64,000 nt of DNA from Panonychus citri (lineage: Eukaryota > Arthropoda > Arachnida > Trombidiformes > Tetranychidae), in NCBI RefSeq assembly GCF_014898815.1, contig NW_026515450.1, positions 248,001-312,000 on the forward strand. The letters are read 5' to 3'. This document shows, piece after piece, positions 57,091-64,000 of the stretch. How positions within the stretch are numbered: position 1 is the first letter of the stretch; every line of letters begins with the position of its first letter. The notes beneath the pieces were generated by a model that did no database searches, was not told where the DNA came from, and worked only from the letters and a program-made list of their open reading frames with translations. Position numbers and translations under genes: made by a program.

Positions 57091-58436
57091 TCTTAATCTG
57101 CTTACTATCATTGAGGTTTTGAAGGGATTTTACCTTATGAAAAAATCACCACTTTACACACTCGGTCCCCCAAACCTCTTAGAGTCTTTTTTTTGTTTGC
57201 CGAATTTCATGTTTACAAACTTGTGGTGTCCTAATTTACCAATCAAGAGAAATCCTTTTACAATTATTGTTCCGATTTTCGATTTAAAAAGCAAATCCAT
57301 TTATTTGATCAATTTTCAGTTGTAAATCGATCAATTTCGATTTGTTAATTTAATTTAAAAAGTGGAAATTTTGTAATCAAAACGAAGCAAATTTAGTTTT
57401 CAATTAATTTTAGAAAAAAATCAAAAAATTAACTCCTTTTAGGCTCAAAATTTCCAGAGCTCATCAATCTGTCTCTCTCCCTCTAATCTAAATATATTGG
57501 ATGAGAAATCTAATCATAATCTCTCAGATATATATTTAAATCTAATCAACTAATTATCACTTCATCTTTCCCTCTATTATTATATTTAAATTATAATAAT
57601 AACAGTTTATTTAATTACTTTCAATATGTTTTTTCGGGTTTGAAGTGGATATTTATGTAATTCTAATTGTAATTAATTTATCCTTAAAAAGATACATTAT
57701 ATTTCAGGCCGGACAAAAAATGATCGTTTACAAAATGAAACAATCAAGCAAATGGAAAACAAAATTTAATTTCCAACCAACAAGATTGGTAGGGAAACAA
57801 ATTTAATTTAAATTCATCTTATAATCTCTATAACAATTAACTTAATGTTAACTTTAATTAACTTTAACTTTCCTTCAATTTGTTTACCTTATAAGTTTCC
57901 CTTTAATTTGTGTTGATCAATTTGATGATCTCTGTTTCTCTCTCTCTTTAATTTAATCCTTAATTTCTGGTCTTGATTCTGTTTTCCTTTTATAATTAAT
58001 ATCCAATAATCTAATCAATCCTAACGCAAAGAATTATAAAATTGTAATTACAATTAAACGAAAACAAATCACAACTTAATCACATTATTTACATTTCAAT
58101 TTAATGGAAATAATTTAATTATCCCAATAGCTAATAGTTGTAAACTAATCATCAACTATTATTGCCGATCTATTGATAATAATAATTAAAATTTTCTAGC
58201 TAATTAACTTTTTAATTTGTTGACAATTCACACAATTAGTTAATCGTAATCACAGTTACATTTAGTTGGTTGATTAACTTTTTATTGATCGACTCAAGGT
58301 TATTTTGAGATTTAATTGTGTGTGGGTGGAAATTGAATCGATAACAATTAACTTATCAGATTTAACTGATTGCTGAAAATATAGCTGTTAATAGATTGGA
58401 AATTTGGTTAATTGTTACAATTAGAATTGATTTTAT
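57091..58436. other. Convergent intergenic region, enolase 3' UTR
   Basis: Strongly AT-rich with no supportable ORF. It holds the enolase 3' UTR and, on the minus strand, the methyltransferase 3' end. The stretch 57480-58300 is dominated by TTAATT/AATTAA-type sequence. Confidence 0.65.
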
Positions 58437-59447
58437 TTACTTTTTGAAGCAAATGATGAAAAAGTCAAAAACAACATCAATTTGAATTGACGATAAATCT
58501 TTGGTTCCAAAGATTTGATTCAGTTGGTTGATTGTTTCCTTCATGTGAGCCTCATGTTTTTCCGGATATTTTTCCATGAATTTTTCACTTACACCATGAG
58601 AATTGAGTAAATCAATTATGTAACTTGCTGGTCGACGGAGAGTGACCTCAAACGATTCTTCATGACAAACCTTTTCAAAGGGAAGGTCAATACAACGATA
58701 TTTGGCCTGAATTTGATCGGCATATATTTTCACAGGGAATCCATGGTCTTGCCATAGTTTTCGTGTTCTTTCAATGATTTCAACAACTGAATCGATAAAT
58801 GATGAATTTGAACCATCAGCTAATCGGATTCTTGGAACTTGATAGTAACTAATTACCACGAATAAACCACCAGGAACCAGCAGAGAATCAACTTTTCTGT
58901 TGAACTTTTCAATGTCAAAGAAATGAAGAGCCTCACAAACGGTAATCAGATCAACTGAATTATCGTCCAGGGGAATATCTTCACCAGAACTGACCTGATA
59001 CATGATAAAAACATGATAACAATCAGAATATTAAAATATTCCAATTACAACGGAGAAAAATAAAATTAAGTCATTTTCAGCTTGACTTATTGATGAATAT
59101 CAAGTAAGGTTGATTATCTAATTTTGTGATTTAAATAGAAATGAAAAGAATTGAAAATTTACCTTGAATGAAACGTTGGTGAATCGATTCAGCTGATTAG
59201 CGATTTCGAGTTGAGGTTCACTGATATCATAGCCGATCACTTGGTCAAAATGATCAGCTAATAGGAAAGTCGCTTGACCAGAACCACAACCAACATCAAT
59301 TGCTGTTGACCATTTGCCATTAGACTTTGGATTAACTGATTTAGCCAATTGATTGATGATCGATTTAACCAAATCTTTAGTTGGAATTGGTCTCACCTCA
59401 TTGTAAATTGAGGCCATTCTAGTTGAATCATATTGTTGAGTTGACAT
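58437..59447 (-). CDS. Class I SAM-dependent methyltransferase
   Basis: Two exons, 59447-59163 and 58994-58437, with a consensus 168-bp intron, giving 280 residues. An earlier in-frame position (59465) has no ATG; 59447 is the first. Motif I, AIDVGCGSGQAT (49-60), binds S-adenosylmethionine. GYDISEPQLEIA follows as motif II, and IPLDDNSVDLITVCEALHFFD and LLVPGGLFVVISY as motifs III-V. The overall pattern resembles small metazoan and fungal methyltransferases annotated as trans-aconitate-methyltransferase-like, whose substrates are mostly unknown. The C-terminal third (RRPASYIIDLL onward) is the family's lid region. Substrate cannot be read from the sequence. Confidence 0.93.
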
Positions 59448-61122
59448 GATTTGTTTTAACGACAAACAGATTTCAAATTGTTATGAACAAACACAGTTTT
59501 ATAATGAAAAGCTTTCTGATAATCATGAGATTAGATTGTAAGATTGTAAATGACCTTGAAAAGTGATTATAGTTAAGATAATTTTTAACCATATAAGGTT
59601 AGTTAATTACTATAGTAACAAACAAATCTTAGTTGAGCTTATTGATCAGCTCGACCCTTAGTAATTTTCACCATATGATTGGTAAATTCATGTTTAAGTG
59701 ATCAATGTATCTTGTACCATATCTTGATTATAGCTCAGAAATTGACCTGAGAAGTTGACCCAAAGTTGATTCGTCGCTGAGTCAATCTCGAATTTAGATT
59801 CGAATTGAATTATTAACTTAATTGCTAGAACTTAACTAAAGAAATAACCATAAGCGCGAAGATCCATCAACTATCATACAGATTCTTAAAGCATTTAATC
59901 AGTCAAAGAAAAACAAACCGATTCCTTTAGTCGAAGCGATTGATCATCTCGATCAACATCTACAAATGTAAATTCTCATCACCAATCAACAAATCGACAA
60001 TCATTTAATCAAAAAACTCCCTTTCACCTTCACATTTACAACAACTACGAATAATTTTCTCGACAATTGCAATCACCTCAAGAATCAGAATAACTGTCAC
60101 CATCATCGACACCCAATGGACTTGTAGGTCCATAACAACCCGAAGATTCAATGACAATTTCAGTAATAACACCATTCGATGAGATGGAATCATTCAAAGT
60201 TCGATAAATAGATTCTTCTTCCAAGTTTATTGAATGGATTCCGTTGAAACCAATATAGCCCAAGGGGTCGGTTCCGTTTCCACCAACAACAACATGTCAA
60301 TAGATTGAAGTTGTAATTGATGAGAAAACTCTAAAAATAGTGAAGAAAATAAAATTCAACTTTAATTTCGTAGGTTTGAAAAAAGCGCTTCTCTTTTTCT
60401 CTCTCATTCCATTGAACCAACAATTCTTGTTGAATTTAGTTTTCATTGATTTTATTTTTGTTTCTTTAATTATCATCTCATCTCATCTCATTAGATTGAT
60501 TGATTAGAGTTTTAATTGATACTAATTTAGATTAATATCATTCTTTTAACTGTGATTGAGATACATTTTAATTTGGTTGATTATCTTTTTCTTTGTTAAT
60601 GAAACACTTTCATGTTCATCACTTTGTCTCTACCTTGGTTTCTGGTAACATCTTTGGGTTTAGATTATCCTTTGTTAATCATTTTGGTAATTATTTGCTT
60701 TAATTAACTGTTTTACTTTCATTTTTATTTCATTTTATCATGTTGACAGTAACAATTAGTAGGAAAATGTCTTGTCCTCTTCATACTAATGCTCCTAATT
60801 ATCGTTCTTACTATTTTATTCTTTATTTTCTGCTTGTTTTTTATAATCTCTTCGATCATTTTTCAATAATAATTTCATGATTATCTTTTCAATCTAAATT
60901 CTCATTTAATATGATCAGTAGTTGCTACCAATATCATCAATATTCTAATGTTATTTACCTTTGAATCTTTGTTTCTTTGTTCTATTCTTTTTTATTTGAT
61001 TTCTTTGTCTTTCTTTCTTTCTCTCTCTCTTTCTAGGCCTTTGAAATTTACTGACTGACAGATTGACTCATGTGACTCATTAAGACATTCACATTGTAAT
61101 ACATCAGCAAAGTGTCATCATC
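59448..61122. other. Intergenic region and UBE3B leader
   Basis: A divergent region between the methyltransferase (minus) and UBE3B (plus). It has no complete gene but contains two coding-looking fragments without start codons (59840-59971 plus, 60078-60296 minus), reported as findings. From about 60390 it is T/C-rich and probably holds the UBE3B promoter and 5' leader. Confidence 0.55.
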
Positions 61123-64000
61123 ATGGTTAATCTAAAGGAAGAATTCATTGAGCAAACAAAAGCTGCCCGATTAAACAGAGAAAAAGAAAAGAAAATTCAT
61201 CTTAGTGCAATAATCATCCAGGTAATTGTGATGTTTCATCTGTCTCATTTTCTGTTCCATTTTTAATCTCTGTTTGTCCTTTTATAGAAATTTTTTCGTG
61301 GTTTTATATCTCGTAGACGATTAACCCAAAAATTTATCAACGATTTCAATGATTCCATTAAAGATTGGAAAGACAATGAAGAGAAGCCCCAATTTATTGA
61401 AGCATTAACAGCATTTCGAGCCTTTAACAAATTACTCTGGGTAATCAACAGGAAACAAGATCTACAATTGTTTGAGAAAATGTGCCGATACATAATCGCA
61501 ACAATGTTCAATTGCGATTTAACCGTTGAAAGTAAAGTGGCCTATGTTGTGGTTGCCTTTGAACCAAATTACACCGTTCCCTGGATCCACCAGATTAAAA
61601 TTATACTTTCCCATTGTTCAAAATTAATTTCAACCCTGAGGCCAGAAAAGGCAAATGAATTTCGCTCTATTATGTTATTCCTTAACATGATGGTTACCTT
61701 TACCTCACCCTCTTCATGGCCCATTTTAACCCAACAATCAACTCATGCCAAAGATTATTCCAATTTACGTCCAGTTATGAATCAGCTGTGTACCAATGTT
61801 CTTAACACCCTAGTCACCAAAGGATTTCACCTGAACCTTCAAAGTCTCTTACACAAAGGCCTTTGTAAAAGTAATCCGTCCCTGAATAAATCTTCACTCA
61901 CCGCTGTTTGTACTCTCTCCATGAGACACATGATTAACTGTTCATTCAATGAAATTTCTGTCAAATATTTCCTAATTCATATTCTATCAACTCCTGGACT
62001 CATTTATCACCTCAACTCGACATGTCCAGAAACCATGCAATCTTTTCAGAGTCAAAAACTTTTCACCAAATGTATTAATTTCCTCAGTAATGAGGCCACT
62101 TCCAGTCAATTATTTGAATCTCTCGAAGCCAATTATGGCCTCTGTCTCTTGGCTAATCTAATCAACTTAAGTTACATTGATCAAGATCAACTTAAAGAGT
62201 CATTGATGGACTTTGTGGTATGTTTATATTTTATTCCAATTACTGATATTATTATTATCGAGAGTTTAATTTGTTTAATTTAATTTACACAGATAATTGT
62301 TGGTCGACTTCTAGAAGGCTGTCAAAAGTATGTCACTAGTAAACAATCAAGTTTAACCCACTGGCATCCAATCTTGGGCTATTTTGCTCAAAATGTTGAT
62401 TCTGGGTAAGTGATTACATTTGATTAGATGATAATTTTGATAATTAATTTACAAATTCTATCAATTTTTAAGGCTTCACGAATCATTGATCTATGTGAAA
62501 AAGCAACTTCAATTCTTGTGGAGTGTTAAAATGATCAACATTATGTTTGATTCGCTATTTGAAATTACCAAAAATAATCATCGCACCAGTTCAACGAGTT
62601 CATCTCGTAAACAAAGTCTAATTTCAACGGAAAGTGGTTACACTAATCATGAAGAAATTTCGACAGTTAATCACTGTGACTCCGATTATTCCACATCATC
62701 ATCATCATCATCATCATTCCTTAATCGAGCAACTTTTCTTCGACGGGTTATTGATATCGCTTCGATTGCAGTAAACAAGGCAACAAATTCACGTTTATCA
62801 AGCTCCTATTCATCAGCAAAAGATAATCGGAAATTTGGTTCACCCGAAGTAACCGTGATCTCACTTATATGTTCAATGTACGTTATCGCCCTTGAAACCC
62901 TTTCACAGGTCAAAATGGACATTCTTACCGGCCTTTGTTATCAGGATCTTATTTTACCAAATCTTTGGAAATTTATTTCCTCCTTTGGACCTAAAGACGG
63001 TTTAAACGCTTTCCTCGATCTTCTCTCCGTTAGTCCTAAAGCTTGTGCTTTCGAATTTCAACTTTTAATTCTATTCTGTGATTGTGCTACTCACCTGATT
63101 ACGTAAGTTTTAATTGTCATCTCTTTTTGTTTTTAATTTGTATTCCAAACATATTAAATCAAACGATTTTCTTTTAGTATTTTAGATGAGAAGGAATTTT
63201 ATGAAGAGCAGAAACCGTTTTCTCTGGAGATATTACATTCGATTTCCTCTTTTCTAAACAATTTAGTCTATCGGATTATCGCGAATAATTTAATAGGTAA
63301 ATTGTTTAAATTTCAAGTTTGTTTAAGGTTAACTTGTTATTTGATTGTTTTCTTTTCTTGTTTACAATTAGATTTAAAAAACATCTCATCAAGTCAACTT
63401 TTAAATTCAACTCATTCACTTTTAATGGTTCTTTACAAGAGAGACTCAAGACGAAGCTATTTACCACCTGATCATTGGTTAATTAAGTAAGTTAATCAGG
63501 GAATTTATTGAAATTGATTGTTTTACTAATTGTTTTTGTTTTGTTTTTCTCTCAAGGGATATCAAAGTTGCTAATTTCCTGAAAGATTTAGAAAGTGGAA
63601 AAAAATCTTGTCAATTGTTGATGATGAAAGTTCCTCATATCATTCCCCATAAGGAGAGAGTTGTACTGTTCCGTAAACAAGTAAACACTGAGAAAACTGT
63701 TCTAGAATTAACTGAGACCTCTTGTTCCTCACCGCAATCAACTTTAATCACAATTCATCGATCACGTATCGTTGAAGATGGTTACCAACAATTAGCTTTA
63801 CTCCCATCTCAAGCCTTGAAAGGAATTATAAGAGTTAAATTTATCAACGAACAAGGTCTAGATGAAGCTGGAATTGATCAGGATGGAGTTTTCAAAGAAT
63901 TTCTTGAGGAAACAATTAAGAAAGTTTTCGATCCTTCGCTCAATTTATTCAAAGTAACTTCTGAACAGCGACTTTATCCTTCACCAACTTCTTACATTCA
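61123..64000 (+). CDS. UBE3B-type HECT E3 ubiquitin ligase, 5' part
   Basis: Exons 61123-61221, 61288-62217, 62293-62405, 62473-63102, 63178-63296, 63372-63486 and 63557 to the window edge, all phase-compatible, encode about 816 residues of a family near 1,070. The N-terminus is a charged helix followed by an IQ-type motif split by intron 1 (IIIQ|KFFRGFISRRRL), which binds calmodulin in UBE3B. The helical body (FEKMCRYI, VPWIHQIKIIL, NMMVTFTSPSSWPIL, LCTNVLNTL) aligns by eye with UBE3B rather than UBE3C. Exon 4 includes a Ser-rich insert partly made of TCA repeats. The HECT domain begins in exon 7 (VKFINEQGLDEAGIDQDGVFKEFL); the catalytic cysteine lies beyond the edge. Confidence 0.92.

Overview
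The window is nuclear DNA of a metazoan, most likely an arthropod and plausibly a mite or other chelicerate. Its host genes are intron-rich with GT-AG introns of roughly 60-1100 bp, and they encode animal proteins: an Ariadne-1-type RBR ubiquitin ligase, enolase, a UBE3B-type HECT ligase, and the first exons of an A-type muscarinic acetylcholine receptor. The taxon is an inference; nothing in the sequence names a species. Non-coding DNA is AT-rich and full of (ATC)n/(GAT)n and (GA)n/(CT)n tracts.

Layout. 1-9761 is gene-poor, repeat-rich DNA with no gene I can support. 9768-27247 is a complete 17,480-bp Maverick/Polinton element, flanked by a perfect 6-bp target-site duplication (ACTCAC) and bounded by terminal inverted repeats that begin AGTAGAAT. 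27254-41933 is again gene-poor. Three short exons on the minus strand (43755 down to 41934) encode the N-terminus through TM3 of a muscarinic receptor. Its donor points leftward, so the remaining exons lie at lower coordinates, and the Polinton is probably in, or near, a very long intron of this receptor gene. 43756-47640 holds no supported gene. From 47.6 kb the window is gene-dense: Ariadne-1 (+), enolase (+), a SAM-dependent methyltransferase (-), and the 5' part of UBE3B (+), which runs off the right edge.

The Polinton carries the full viral-type set. There is a retroviral-type integrase with a chromodomain, a protein-primed family B DNA polymerase (minus strand, with two -1 frame breaks), an FtsK/HerA-type packaging ATPase, an adenain-like cysteine protease, a double-jelly-roll major capsid protein, a single-jelly-roll penton, and a pVI/pX-like basic minor capsid protein. 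Capsid and integrase genes are tightly packed, several with overlapping ends, and the protease and polymerase genes converge and overlap.

The left arm is the unusual part. It encodes a BIR+RING inhibitor-of-apoptosis-like protein read through a 60-nt intron, a tiny one-helix membrane ORF, a clear two-repeat TATA-binding-protein (TBP) homologue, and two tandem paralogues that may be PC4-like transcription cofactors. Canonical TATA boxes precede several element genes. Together these suggest an element that carries part of its own Pol II promoter-recognition machinery plus an anti-apoptotic gene. The other oddities are hairpin-forming TIRs whose tetraloops are in opposite orientation at the two ends, and a six-finger C-x2-C-x12-H-x-C array on the polymerase N-terminus.
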